The notes below the pieces were generated by a model. It did not search any database and was not told the DNA's origin. It saw only the letters and a list, made by a program, of their open reading frames with translations. Both the position numbers and the translations under genes were made by a program. A stretch of 64,000 nucleotides of DNA from Neodiprion pinetum (taxonomy: Eukaryota; Arthropoda; Insecta; Hymenoptera; Diprionidae): assembly GCF_021155775.2 (NCBI RefSeq), contig NC_060238.1, forward strand, positions 7,364,001 to 7,428,000, written 5' to 3'. Positions 38,539 through 51,700 of the stretch are shown piece after piece (position 1 is the first letter of the stretch; every line of letters starts with the position of its first letter).

Positions 38539-41079
38539 CTGACGATCACAAGGATATAAGGTACGATATGTCAAAAAGGGTTTATTCCAATTATTTTTAA
38601 TTTAAAGATAGTATTCTTCGATAGTTTATTCTCTTTTTCACTATTCAGATTCCGAGAAATAATTTTTTGTACAAATTGTTGGACGTTTAAATTCGATTTC
38701 CTATAATTCACAATCGACGAATTTTTCATTATATGCTTCATGAAAAAATGTGTTGATCTTAAAAAGTGATCTCCGAAATTTTGCATCTTCTATCTCCGCT
38801 TATCCACCAACACAACGTTAGTCTTGCCATTGCCTCATAGCTTGGGATTTGTGAAACCGCAAGACCAGCATCGTACTGTTTGTAGAAGCAAGCAGAGAAA
38901 AGATACACAATTTCAGCGAGCATGGTGGATTATTCAAACTGGCAACGTAACGGGTGAGAAAACAGTTCAAAACAACATAATCAGGGCCGTGCCTACCACG
39001 CAGGAAAATTTCTATGCGCGTTGTAAAAATTTTTTTAGACGATCTGTGAAGACTTTTATGCTGAACAAAATAAATCCAACCAAATTAGAATCGGGTAAGA
39101 AACACGAGAGTTGGATCATTTTGACCGTTCTAATTATGAAATCGTTTTTGGGAATAGTTGACATCTTAAGTTTTGTCGTTCGAATTTGTTTAGATTCATT
39201 GTTATCACAAAGTACGGATGTTGTTTTATTTTACGATCACTATCATTGACGCGAACAACATTGCTGGAGATATTTTAAACGGTTTTCACGCATCCTAATG
39301 CACGTTTTATCCTTTAAGTGGGGTTAGGGGAAAATCTCGTTGAAACAACACTCACGCCCTACACATACGGAATACGTAATGGCAAATTAAGTCTTTCGCT
39401 GGTCCTTTAAGTGAAACTTGGTTGGTTAAAGTTTTGTCTAATTACATTAAATTAGGTATATCCGAGTGTTTAAATTTCGATTAAAGGATGATTCGATTAC
39501 CTTGAGTAAAATTTCATCCTCCCATGATGACCGGACGTCGAATCTTTCATGGCTACTCTCTTCGTCCCTTGTACGCACGGCAAATACGCAGTGCTTAATT
39601 GAATATATTCTTTGAACGTGTACCTACTTCTCCAATTTCTTGAACCGTGAAGTAAAATTCCCTGAATTTTTTAGGAGGTTGCAGTGGTAAAAGAATGAAA
39701 AGTTGATATTTGTTAAAATTTGGCACGCTGGTGAGGTTTTATGGCTTGAATGCTTTCCTGAAGTTTAACACCGATTCACAACTTCAGAGCCCAGTGGTTG
39801 TAAACTAAAAATTCCAGCTTCTGGATTCGATTAAGATGGCTTCTTATGGAAATTTGTTCACCTTCCAAAAGTTTTTTTCTTCTAGCGAGATAAAAAAATG
39901 TTAGTAAGAAAAGTTCAAATTAACGATATGTGTGAAAGTTTTGGAACATGAGTACTTATTAAATGAGATATTGATAATTTTATATCGAAAAAGACATAAT
40001 TTTACGGTACCTCAAACAGCATGATAGATTTGGCAATGTTGCACGAGCTGCAGGGTTAAGTTGGGTTGCCATCGGTTTCTGCTATTTCGGTTAATCCGCA
40101 CAATGTTGCCAAATCTCAACGGATAATACGTGAGTCAAGTAATTGAAAGATTCAAATTTTATTCCAATCAATTTGACTATCGCACTTCCTGTAGAACCTC
40201 CTTAATACTAATCTACATCCGTATCGACATTACAATGATGAAACAGTTAAATGTAGAAAGTTAAACATTGTCTTGTACATGGAAATCAGAGAGAAACCAT
40301 TCACAACAATAATGAAGAATATGGAAATTCGAATATGGTGTTTCATTATTTCTTTATGTAGGTGTTTTTATCGTTTTGCTTTTTTGCACAAGAAACTATT
40401 CCAAATGAGTGTAAAAGCTGTGCACTTTTATACTCGTTCGTTAGGCCAATAACTCACAATCAGATGAAATGGGGAGAAACGTATAAGAACGAGAAAAAGA
40501 GAAATAATCCGGTCATCATCGCAACCGCCACTTATAACTTAACCTTATAACTATAACGAAAAGCAATTCTTCCTCGGCCTATCGAAACATCGTCCGGGCG
40601 ATACGAAGACCGGCTTCGCCTTACCTGAAGACAGCTGCGTACCGGTGTAAACATATTGGTGAACAATAACCGCAAGTAGAATACTAATGCGATTTGGAAT
40701 AGTTATGTTTCTTTGGGGTATAGCGAGTGGAGAAGGCTTAACGCGAATATCGGCAGGATTGATAAAGCAAGGCACGTAAGACGTTGGGGTCAAGTGATCC
40801 TTTCGGGGCTTGGTGAAAGAAACTTTGGCAAAACGCGCGTTTTTGCGATTCGCGCGTGCAGAAATACTTCTTTCAAATACGGGTTGCGATATTTACCGGT
40901 TTATATTTTTTTTTCGCCTGAACAAAGGGCTTTCAATTTTTCGACTGTAAGATTTCGACGACGGATCAAATGAAATCGACTACATTTACTGCCGTTCGAA
41001 AAATGAAATTCCCGCGTAGGCACATGCAGAGTGGTTTACTAACGACCACTGATATCTAACGACAGAATATTTATAGCAT
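38539..41079. other. Non-coding DNA with unrecognised open frames
   Basis: The longest frame (38824-39249 plus) is 142 codons, but it has no ATG until about 39058 and no recognisable domain. A minus-strand frame at 40551-40793 passes a possible donor (CAG|GTAAGG at about 40626 on the minus strand) and has fairly protein-like composition, without further support. Not called as genes. Confidence 0.35.
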
Positions 41080-41622
41080 AATGCGCATGCGCCACAATCC
41101 GAAAGCAGTTATTTGCCAGGGTGACCAACCGTCGTGAACGTAACCTAAAAAATTTTGGCAGTTACCGCTTGCAGTTGTTTTCAATACCGACAGCTGTCAA
41201 AAATTTTGAGGTTATATACATCGCGGCGATATTTCGTCTATAGCACCTTGCAGAATCCTTATAGAAATTGACTTCCGGTAGAATCATTTGAATTTTCAAT
41301 ATGTTATAGTACATGACCTCCTGATCAAAAGTTCTCATGAATACAAGTCCCGAAAATCAGTAGTTTCCGATATACAGGCATCGGAAGAAAGGTGTTCAGA
41401 TTTTTTGATGTCTATGAATGTAGTGATTTTCACGAATAACGCTTCAAGGGGACTTGAAATCAAAAAAATTACTCGAAAAACTGAACGGTTCATTCTCAAA
41501 AATAGGCAGGATCCTGTGACTTATTCCATCCATGCCTTATTTCCATAAGGATTCTGTGGGGTTCTTTATGACAGTTGGTCACCCTGGCAAACAATTGCCG
41601 CCTGATTGTAGCGCATGCGCAT
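41080..41622. mobile_element. MITE with ~55-bp inverted repeats and GCGCATGCGC ends
   Basis: Left end AATGCGCATGCGCCACAATC ... TTGCCAGGGTGACCAAC (to about 41127) is inverted at the right (GTTGGTCACCCTGGCAA ... GATTGTAGCGCATGCGCATT, 41574-41622). Length is about 543 bp, with no transposase. Interior CAGCTGTCAA (41191-41200) is shared with the 8.7-kb MITE. Confidence 0.8.
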
Positions 41623-42940
41623 TGAAATGTAACAGACAATGGACCATTTTGTCGTTGAAAATTCACGCTGTAGGTATAAATGCACACGAGGTACAGATAA
41701 TCGGAAATCAAGAACAAGAAGAAGAAATGGAGCGAGCACCTGACGTGGATTAATACTCACGAGGATCCCGGAGGCTACGCGAAGTACCTACACAACTCTC
41801 GCGATCGGCAGTCAAGCAAGGTATATCCCCTGGGTAAGTATCGGCGATACGTCACCCGAGACATCGACCACTTTCCACGAACGATGCTGGAAAACTTTTG
41901 ACACCCGGCTTGTATTGGCAAGGTGAGAAATGATTACGTTGTCATTCGTCACCCACATTTCTGAATTAATTGAGATTTTCGATCCAGAAAAATAGAAAAT
42001 ATTGGCGCTTTCAACAACATGCAACTTAGACATTGATGCTATTCATTTCAAATCACTTACAAACTTTCACTTACAAAAAAATATAAGCAATCTCGTGCAA
42101 TTTCACTCCACGATGGCTGATATCATTTAAACTTTTTTTTACTCCGTTGGCATCGTTAAATATTTGATTTTACAACGTTGAACCGGTATTGATTATGAGC
42201 CTTGATTGGTTTGAATAAAACGAGTCATTGGTGGAATGAAATCAACTAAATTTACTGGATTCTTCCCCATTTCTGAAGCGTTTTGAAACTATGCATCGAT
42301 ATCTAAGCTTCTGTTTGTAATTCCAGTATTTTCTACCTTCGCATCTAACGAACAAAATTATTTTATCTCTACGCAATGTGAGCACGCCTCGTACCAAAAT
42401 TAATAAAAAAAATGGGCATCGTTTACAGGGAAACCAATCTTGTTAGCTGAAATTTACTGACGCATATTACGAAAGTGTCAGTAAACTGAGAGTCGAAATT
42501 TAATTACAATTTTCACAACGTCGCGTCGTCGGTGAAAACACGCACTTGGGATTCCAGTAGTCAAAGCCGCTGCAGCAGGAATCCAAGACTGCAGACTCGA
42601 AGTTGGACTTGCAGTGGAAACGGGAAGAACGAGAAGCAATCTTCGAATAACTTGAGCGGAAGTGGATATTCTTCGTTTCATCGTATACTTGTGTCGAAGG
42701 CCGCAACATCCGGATTCGAATCAGTTCCGACTGCGGGTTATTTGAGACGAACCGGTGCAGAGAAGGTTGAACGTCGACGTGCCAACCGTTGTGAAATGGA
42801 GTCGGTAACAGGTAGAGGGCTGTAAAACTATAGGTGAGCGAGAATGGATCTCAAGTGGAGCCGAGAATTTTTCCCCCTTTCCTCGGTTATTCACTCGGAG
42901 GAAAGTTCTTCGAACCTTTCATGCGTACATTTTTCCTTGC
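41623..42940. other. Non-coding DNA with a GC-richer patch
   Basis: The patch 42490-42860 is CG-rich and open on both strands (42532-42825 plus; 42478-42709 minus) but I recognise nothing in it. A first exon or promoter is possible. Confidence 0.3.
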
Positions 42941-42944
42941 ACGC

Positions 42945-43060
42945 GATTCACTTGAAATTTGGCACGCGCGTGCTTTTAGGGTCGCTGATTATGAATCTGA
43001 AGTTGAAATTGTAAAATTTAAAACGGCGGATCCAATATGGCGGACAAGCAAAGAGAAGAA
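42945..43060 (+). repeat. Fragment of a dispersed 'GGATCCAATATGGCGGA' repeat
   Basis: The phrases CACTTGAAATTTGGCACGCG, GGTCGCTGATTATGAATCTG and GGCGGATCCAATATGGCGGA occur in the order I recall from a repeat seen in many arthropod genomes. The identification rests on memory of that pattern, not on a second copy in this window. A frame of 95 codons runs through it (42834-43121). Confidence 0.4.
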
Positions 43061-44223
43061 GAAAATTTTTTTGGCGTGTATTAAGTTTGAGCAAAAATTG
43101 GCATTTGGATTCTCACGTTAGATTATCAGGAATTTTGACCATTTGTTTACATGTGTTATTTTTGTAATAAATAAATAAATAAACTTTGTATATATATATA
43201 TTTTTTTCTTTAATTAGGCATATTTCAAGGACTATTTGGAAACAAAAAAAAATTGGCAATTATTACCGAAAAAGTAGTCCAACGAATAAAAAGCGGCAGA
43301 AAAAACAAAAAAGAAGACCAAACGCTGAGCGTTGAATTAAAAGTTTCAATTGGATAAAATTTCTTACAATCCAGAAAACAAATTTTTTCATTCCTACAAT
43401 AAGTTAACGAATGCTTTATTGGATTTTAATTCTTTATTTATTGGTACGGGTAAATAGTTTTTTTGTTTCAGCGATCCAACTCGTTAACTATAAATATACA
43501 CAGTCGCTCGTTTCAGAGGACTGGTTTGAAAAAACTTTTTTCAAATGTAAAAAGCTATTTTCATGTTTTTTATTTTGCAAATCAAACAAAACTTTGCTCG
43601 GTTTGAAAAAATTTTCGTTTCAGATTTGATAAAAAAAAAAAAAAAGAATTTTTTTCTCAAGAAATTCTTTCTCCAAGTGTCAAACTCCCGACGGTTAGTC
43701 GTCGAGTCTTTGAAAAAGTTGTCAAAGCCGTTGTACTCGCAACACGCACATTGTTCGTTTCGCCCTACGGATTTTAAACACGTTATTTCGTTACTTACTT
43801 ATCGTCGCGTAACTTCCATCGGCTTCGCGCTGGTAATTCAGCCCTAAAACGCCTTTGTGTAAATTCGTTAGCCGGCACACCCGGCTGTGAAACCCGACAG
43901 CGTTTTACAATTTGAAAATCGCAACCCCCACGCTGCGTTACGCCAGTCACCGAATTTAAGTGTATGTATTTCATAAATTAGACGCGGACAGGAGCGTCAT
44001 GCTGCTTACCTCCGTTGTAAAGCACTCGAGAACCATTTTTCAAACAGATTTTCTTTCGCCCGCATGTACTTGATCATCAGGCCCTGAGCCTTGTATTATT
44101 ATTTGCGTTATTAATTATCGCCGCGTATTATGGTAACATTATTGATAACTACCGATACTTTGAATCCTTAAAGGGATTCGTGCGAAGATGAGATCAGGCT
44201 CCCTTGCCGAAGGGATGAGAGAG
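43061..44223. other. Non-coding DNA
   Basis: Contains an (AAAT)n/(TA)n tract at about 43165-43205, T-rich sequence, and a somewhat GC-richer stretch (43680-43970) without a recognisable gene. Confidence 0.4.
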
Positions 44224-44430
44224 TCAAGGGTGAAAACCCTGAGAGATAAGGCAGGGAGACTCGAATAGGTTGTGGCCGGATGGGACTGAGGGTGTTTTTA
44301 CTACTTTCTTTCGCACAGTTACTTTCGTAGCTCCTCGTGTATCCGAATAAACCAACTCTGTTTCATAAATTTCATCCCCTTTAAGCTGCGCAGTCGCAGC
44401 TTTCAAGAAACCTGGTTAAGGATGAGCCAA
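44224..44430 (-). CDS. Candidate coding exon, unknown protein
   Basis: On the minus strand an acceptor-like CCTTAACCAG is followed by an open frame whose residues include LKGDEIYETELVYSDTRGAT, then KVTVRKKVVKTPS. It ends at a stop near 44224. The charged, low-complexity-free composition is more protein-like than most frames here, and the segment is GC-richer than its surroundings. There is no ATG at its start, so it would be an internal or last exon. No family was recognised and no partner exon was found. It could be a chance frame. Confidence 0.25.
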
Positions 44431-45717
44431 GGATCAGAAAAAGAAAACAAAATACGTTCAAAAAATCTCCAGTGGTGTTGCTAGTGGCGCAAATGATTAT
44501 AGTGAACTAGAATAAATCAACTTCGCCTTGAAGTGATGTGATTGAAATGAATCTGAACGAAATTTTAAGAACGCAAGCTAAAATCTCATAACAATTTGAA
44601 AAAGGCTTTGCAATCAGAACGTTCGAAGTGATTTAACTCTGGTGTTTCATTTCCGAGTCCGATATTTCTGGGCTAATTTTATTCGCCATTCGGATCTCTG
44701 TATTAAGATTGTTTGACAAGTTTACCAACAGTCATGAATAAAGTAGGGTAAAAATAAATTTGTGCTAGTAGCCTAGTGGCCTAGCCAAAATTATTTTACA
44801 CAAAAAATTGTTACCATACAAAATTGTAAATATTCATAGTTTATCATAAAAACTTGTATTTTTTCTATTAAAAAATCTACAACATACTACGATTTTTAAC
44901 GAGGTAAATACGGTAAAATACTGGTTTGTTAATGATCACATTTGCACAACACAACTTTACTATGTGATGCAAAATTTCTCAAACATCTTTCAGTCCATTC
45001 GAGGAATCTGATTAGCGAAACGAGTCCAAAAACATATTAAAATAGGATCAAGAACACCGGAGGTCAATGATTTTGTACGTTCAAATTGTATCGCATTGCT
45101 TCAATTTTTTTTGAATCGTTATAAATTGTGTTCATTCGAACGAGCTTATATTCATTTCTGTCACATATGTGACAGTGTTTTTTTGTTTTTCATTCGAATT
45201 CACCGTATAATCGGCGCGACTAAAATTGATGAAGACTTTTTGAACAGCGGATGTGTAATATCGCCGACGTTTGCATCGGCGAGTCAGATGGATTTAAACC
45301 ATGGTTTGCAGGTTCTTATTAACTTCCGTCGACTGTCGAGGAACGTTTCTATACACACTTCATGCAGAATGCATGGATTCACCTGAAGCGATATTCTATT
45401 CATATAAGTTTCAATGCTCGTTCGACATGTTCGCTTTATAGTTTCACGTGTCTCTTTATAGACCGGTATAAGTAGCTAAGGCGATCAGTGTTCAACACGA
45501 ATGCATAAGACAAGTTGAAACAAGTATGCGGGAAAGCCTTCAACTGGAAATCCCGCTGTAGTAACAGCACTCGATGCTATTATTCATCATTATATACTGC
45601 ACGGTATCGGCGTTTTGTGCCATTTCAGAATTCGTGCATCTGTACATTGAATATAATTACGTATGCATAAGTTCCTCAGACGCGTCGGCAGATCGAAGAT
45701 TTTTGTGAGCCTGTATA
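44431..45717. other. Non-coding DNA
   Basis: No gene seen. Mostly AT-rich. Confidence 0.4.
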
Positions 45718-46957
45718 CACGGAGGGAAATGAATTCTTGAATTAAGAAAATAGATTTTGTTAGAGTCCATTTACTTCGATCTAGTATCCTTTGTTTGTTC
45801 CAAATACGATGACCTCAGTTCAACAATTTCGATTTAGTTAGTTTGTCAGAATGATTGAGTCAAGCAAATTCCTTGATTCAACGAAAGTCCTTCTTGACGC
45901 GATCGAGTAAAGCATCGATTCGAGTGAACATTTTGATGTACTTCCGAAATTGAGTCAACCAAATATCATTTCATTCGAAGTTTGTGCATTGTTCCTCCAA
46001 GTTTCATGTTCGTTGACAGAAACAATTGGGTACTTCAAATAAAATAAGTACACGAATCTAGCCAACAAAAAATTTACATCAGTCGAATGCCGTAATTCGT
46101 AGATCCAACCGGAGCTTTTTTGGCGTAACTCGTTGAATCAGTTGCACCGATTTGTTTAAGAGGTAAAAGAAATATCACGTGCTTTGAAACAAGTAGAGAA
46201 TATATTCATCGTAAACATCGGTATACTAGTACTATGAAGGGCCACTAGGCGGTGAACTTTCTCGCTACGGAATTAGTTTCAGAGATAGTAATAAAACCGG
46301 GTAGGCGGCTTAGAAGTTAGATACGGATAATGTGATATAAAGTTATCATCAGACCCGTTACAAGTGAAGAAAGCATAATACCAAGTTTTGGGTCATCAAA
46401 GTTAATGTTGACTACAAATAAACAAAACTTAATGGCACAAGTTCAGTTTAGACTTCTATGTACGCAACAATAAGCTTTCGGTTTTCATCCATTAAATATC
46501 GAGTAAGTCCCACAAAATATTCACTAAACAGAATGATAAATGACATCGTTCGAAGAATGTGTTTTGTACGCTTGAATAATTCTCATGTTCAGTAAATGCA
46601 AAAGATTTTTGTAACAACAGATTTCATCACATGTTCAAACCATTGAACTACCGACTCCCCTAAACATGTATTGAAACAAGCTCAATTTGTTTTGATAAAA
46701 AAATTTCAATCACACATTTTCCTGATCCAAAATTCACATTATCACCGTGAAACTCACGTCGTGTTATCTTGAATAAATTGACAACCAGCATGATCATTCA
46801 AAGGTTTGATTAAATTCCATATTAGGTTGTCACAAGAATTTCGTCCGAAAAAATTACTTCGTCGAATTCAGTAAGCATTGTGTTCGCCACACTTGACTAT
46901 GGCATTTAGTTGAATCAAACGAATATCCCTTGGCTCAAATAATCCTTTCCCTCGGTG
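45718..46957 (+). mobile_element. 1.2-kb dispersed element, copy C
   Basis: Starts CACGGAGGGAAATGAATT and ends CCTTTCCCTCGGTG, terminal inverted repeats of about 12 bp. Collinear with copies A and B. Its distal part (46700-46957) matches the far end of copy A, which helps define the full length. The conserved core lies at about 46160-46388. No coding frame. Confidence 0.88.
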
Positions 46958-47376
46958 CGTATACACTGTATATCACAGTCGTGTTTTGGTCCGAATTCAT
47001 TAGGCACGAGCCGGGGAAAGAACAGGGAAGGGAGGCTTAATGTATTCGACAAATAAGTGGTAATCGTTATAATAACAACGCAGTGAGCACCTTGTATAAC
47101 CTAATGAATATTGCCTAAAACCTGCTTCACTCAACCATTGCCCTTTCAAAACCCGAGATAGTGTGTAACAGGTATAAAGTCTATTATCGTTGTTGCGTAC
47201 TCATCGCACCGTGGCGAATCCCCCGAGCATTAAAGGGGCGAGAGAGGAACTGCTCTAGAAGCTCGACGATTAAACGGGTAGGAAGGTACTCGTCAATTTT
47301 TAATCAAAACCAGTCACGGATCGCTTCGTTTTCAGTACCGTTCGGTATGTTGGGGCTAAATTTTTGATCACTTTCT

Positions 47377-47411
<35 letters not shown>

Positions 47412-48740
47412 GAGAAGGATGAAAATGGAAGAGCAGGAAAGGGGAAAGAAAAATTGGTTTCGATCAAAATTTCCAAGGATCAATTGCCTTTCTTCAACAT
47501 TTATGCACGTATGCCGAATTTTATGAAAATCCTAATTCATCGAGCTTACAAAAGAGGTTGGAACATTGAATCATCGAATACTCAGATGATTTCAATTTCA
47601 CAATGGTCAAGATTCGGGTTACTTTTAATTCCCAGAAGTCGATGTTTGGTAATCTTTACTATTCAAAGATTCGTTGGTGTGTTTGACGAAAAGTTTGTTC
47701 TCGACACGTTGAGCCGTTGAGAGATTTTCTCCGACTCGAAGTTTTGTTGAACTGAAAAATAGTTCAAGATAATGGTTGATCTATATTTCAATGATTCGTT
47801 CGACAGTTTTCCTTGTGATGTCAACTTTAATCGTGCATTAACGACCTGGGAAACACCCACTTGGGCTTATGAATATTCCCAGAAGGTTGTTCGACTTGTG
47901 AACAAGTTGTAAGAACATATCCAACGCTCTTTCACGATCCAGTTGGAAAAGTTTGAAAGTTTTTTTTTATATGTATCTCGGTGAGTGCATTTATATTCTT
48001 ATTATTGTTTTTTAGATGTATATATACAGGCGAGAGAGAAGACTCGACCTTCTTGAGAAAATTACGAGTGCGCCAACGTCTTCGCCATTATGCAGACAAG
48101 TTTCAGGCTTGACTGCAGAGAGAGTTTAACTCTGCCAGAATATCGTTCTTTCTTTTATCTTCCGTTGTGTTGTTGAGAAAAGAGTGTCGGTCATTTTCAT
48201 TTAAAGGGGTCGACTATAAAAGTGAGTGAATTCCAGAATTTTTCATCTCTACAACAGATTATTCGATTCTATTAAGGTTTGTTTCACTCAAAAGTATGTT
48301 GATCGAGCTTTGCTGAAATACTTTCTTCATTTACGCCAGTCCTTTTGCTGGATGACATTGTTCTTGGAGGGTTCAACCTCTTTTCTACGATCTGGTTTTT
48401 TCCAAATGATCATGCTTTTTTCTTCACTAAATTAAAAAAGCCATCGACTTTTTCAAGAAAAATCAAATTTCTACTGTTAGAAATATTCTCGCAAGGGTTG
48501 GTTTTATATTTCAAGTTGGCAACACTTGTTCAACATTCAATCAAAATCAGTCGAAACACACTATACAAACATAAGCAGAGATTAATAATCTTAAAATATA
48601 ATCCACACGTAATATTTTAATCTGTGTCTTTTGTTTTAAATAAACCTGAGATACCAGCATTGACTTCGTATAGTCGCAATTTTCTTGGTAAAAAAAAAAA
48701 AACCAAAAAAAAAAATCAACCGGAACTTTGCCCGTAAAAA
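46958..48740. other. Region upstream of the odorant receptor
   Basis: An (AG)n microsatellite lies at 47381-47407. The rest is AT-rich and non-coding as far as I can see. A-rich runs (48691-48715) lie directly before the receptor start codon. No clear core promoter could be picked. Confidence 0.45.
47381..47407. repeat. (AG)n microsatellite
   Basis: Thirteen uninterrupted AG units, passing into an A/G-rich tail. Confidence 0.95.
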
Positions 48741-51700
48741 ATGGATGAAATCCGATCGTCGAACGAGGAGCATTTTCGAAAGGAGTTGATTTTCGAGGGT
48801 GTCAAAATGTACGAACGATACGTAACGCTGCATCGACGTTTGCTGCAACCGGTAGGACTTTGGCCGAGAAAAGCTCGTTGGAATAACTTGACTTGCTGTA
48901 TCTACGAAGCAAATGCGTTTGTTAATATTTCCTGGATGATTCTCGTCTCGTCGAGCCAATATTTTTCCATTTGGGATGCTCGAGATAACTTCTTTGAGGT
49001 GATGGAGATCATCAGCGCCATGACGACAGCCTTCTTGATTATACACAAGGTGAGCTTTGAAAGTTGTAAGCTGCATTTTCGATCTTTTCAAGATCTTAGC
49101 GACCCTAGAATAATTATGCCTATGCATAGTAACAGTAATTTGAATTAATAACTCGGTCATATGAAAAAGTGAATGCATTTTTTCAGTTCACGAAATCAAT
49201 TCAACTATCTAAACTTAATTAAACACAATTTTTTACTGAGAAACAATGATCAACTTCTCTGAAAAGTTACACCTTATGCGGTCATTATTATCAAATCACT
49301 GAAGAAGTTTCCAAAAATTTTCAGAGCCTGTTTTGATATTGTGTAAAATTTTTTAATGTACAGCATCTATTCAATGAGTTTCAAATTTGACTAACAGCCG
49401 CAAACGTGATTCGGATATCGAAACGTTTGTCAGTCAGTCGATTTATCGTGTGATATAAATAATCGATGAAAAACAACCACGAAGTTGATATTGAGTATTA
49501 GGTATTTATATTTACGGAACGTCGAATTAAATCTCGGTCAATTGCTATTTCCTGCCTGCTTTGTAAAAATCGGAAATCAGAACGCGCCTTTGAATATTGG
49601 AAAAACATTAAACTGCGATTACCTCGAAAACAGGAGAACTTCAAGTGATTCGGAGCTTAATGTTTCATATCCTCTCGACAGCTCTGAATAACTTGAATCC
49701 AAGGATATATGTATACTGCTAGCAGGGAATGGATTTGCAGCTTCATTGAATTTCGATAACAAAATATGTATATCCAGTACACCGATTGTCACAACGATCA
49801 AAATTCGTTTCAATTAAATGCCTGACAATCGTTAAAGATCAAAAACTATTATTATTATTATCTGGAAAAGTAGAGGTTTTTTAGGCTTCATTTTTCCGGA
49901 ATTCTTGGCTTTATTCCACGCGGTTCTTAGTCATAAGAACTATTACAATAATTTATGAACCGAAAAACGAAGTAACTCTTGGTCGAAGAATCACTTGTCG
50001 GAGTGCAATAAATTTTTTTTACGGAAAACAAAACGAATCTATAGCTCGGAAAAGAGGGGATAGTTTTTCTTATGGCGCAACACCTGAGGAAGTAAAAATT
50101 ACGCCGATAAGTGAAAAAACGTAATTCTTGACACAAAGAATAAAAGTTTCCGTTAAATTGAATAGAAAACTTGTGAACTTAATGTAGCAAAAATTCTAGA
50201 TCGAAGTCTGCGAGAAAACAATCGGCATTTAATACAACAACTTCGGCAAATATTCAAACGCGTCAAATTTGCTCGAGCAAATTATTGTTTGTTTTGAATA
50301 AAAAATTAGTATTTGTCAACAACTACTCCGGATTCACCGTGTGTACAATAACACACGTCTGCAAAGAAATCTTACTTCGGAATAAAAATATTACAGATAC
50401 GAAGGTTTTCAATATGCCGAATCCATGTGTCTGCTTTCCATTTTTTTCTATCACGTATATATTAAATGATATGATTTTTTTTCTATTGTTCAAAATTCAG
50501 AATTCGTTGTGTTTTGTTTTTGCATTTACACTACTTTAAAATCTATTTAAATAGTAATCCCAGGACACATTGCAACGGAAAATGGTCAGACGGAATGCTT
50601 GCAGATTTCTTTTTGATCGATTCGCCGTGAAATTTCCAATCGATGATACATGAAAAAAGAACGAGAGTTTTTAATAGTTGAACATTTTAACTTTATAACT
50701 TTTCTTTCTTATGAATGTTATTGCCATCTTTGTTGACAACTTGTAAGCAAAAATAGGGTTTTATTTGAGAAAAAAAAAAAGAAATAAAACATTACACGAA
50801 AATTATACGTGATACATATTTTTTATTACTATATTTCGATTCGTGAGCATCAAATCAATTATAATTACACTTAACGACAAGAAGGAGAAGGAGAATATTT
50901 TTTTTTTTTTATCTTTTTATGCAGATCTGTGTAATCAAACGCAACTCAAAATCAGTATGTTTCGTTCCGCAGGCTTTCACGCTGTTATTCAAACGTTCAA
51001 AAATACGAGAAATCGATGATACAATTCGCGAATTATGGATCGACGGATGGTGCAGACACAATGCGTCGGTTCGCCGACAGATGACGATGGTAGCCGGCGT
51101 GACGAAAACCCTGACGCTGATTTACCTCAGTCTGATAATAATCACTGTAATAAATTTTGCCGTTTCACCAATGGTTTCGCTTTATACCCAAAGGGCGGCA
51201 AATCTCTCCGAGGATGAAATCGTCTACGTTCTTCCATACCTGGCGCAGGTGCGTTATTTTCATACCTTAAGAAATTTTAAGAATTCATGTCTCAATAAAC
51301 AAATATTCAATTTGATTGGAGTTTGTTTCGTTCGAAAGAATGCGTTTTTTTTTCTTTTTTTTTTTTTTTTTTTTTAGAATCAATTAATACGAAGCACTGT
51401 TATCGAAAATCACGTGTCAAATATTTCGCTCTGTGACACGTTTTGCGGCCAAATCGATTTACTTCAAATTTGGAGAAAATATACGTGAAGTTTTGACCCT
51501 CTGTGCCACGTTTCAACAATTCTACTTCCTTTCTGTTCATCGTATTTCTATCTTTGTTAATTAAATTTAAAACAATCGCAAGTTTTTATTGACAGATGAA
51601 ATTGCGATTTCAAACGGTCGTAATTGCGATGAGAAATAAAGGGTAAAATCGTTTCTTGACGAAGAGGCTAAACTGTCCAAGAATGCTGTTCCCAAATTTG

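Noticed and set aside
38824..39249. 142-codon plus-strand open frame
   Set aside because: No ATG until two thirds in, no domain recognised. A faint resemblance of its middle part to transposase C-termini was not strong enough.
40551..40793. Minus-strand exon with donor-like CAG|GTAAGG
   Set aside because: Composition is suggestive but there is no partner exon, no family resemblance and an equally open frame on the other strand.
47900..48740. Possible second OR or OR fragment upstream of the gene
   Set aside because: The open frames at 48226-48620 lack any OR motif and are phenylalanine/lysine-rich, as expected of AT-rich DNA.
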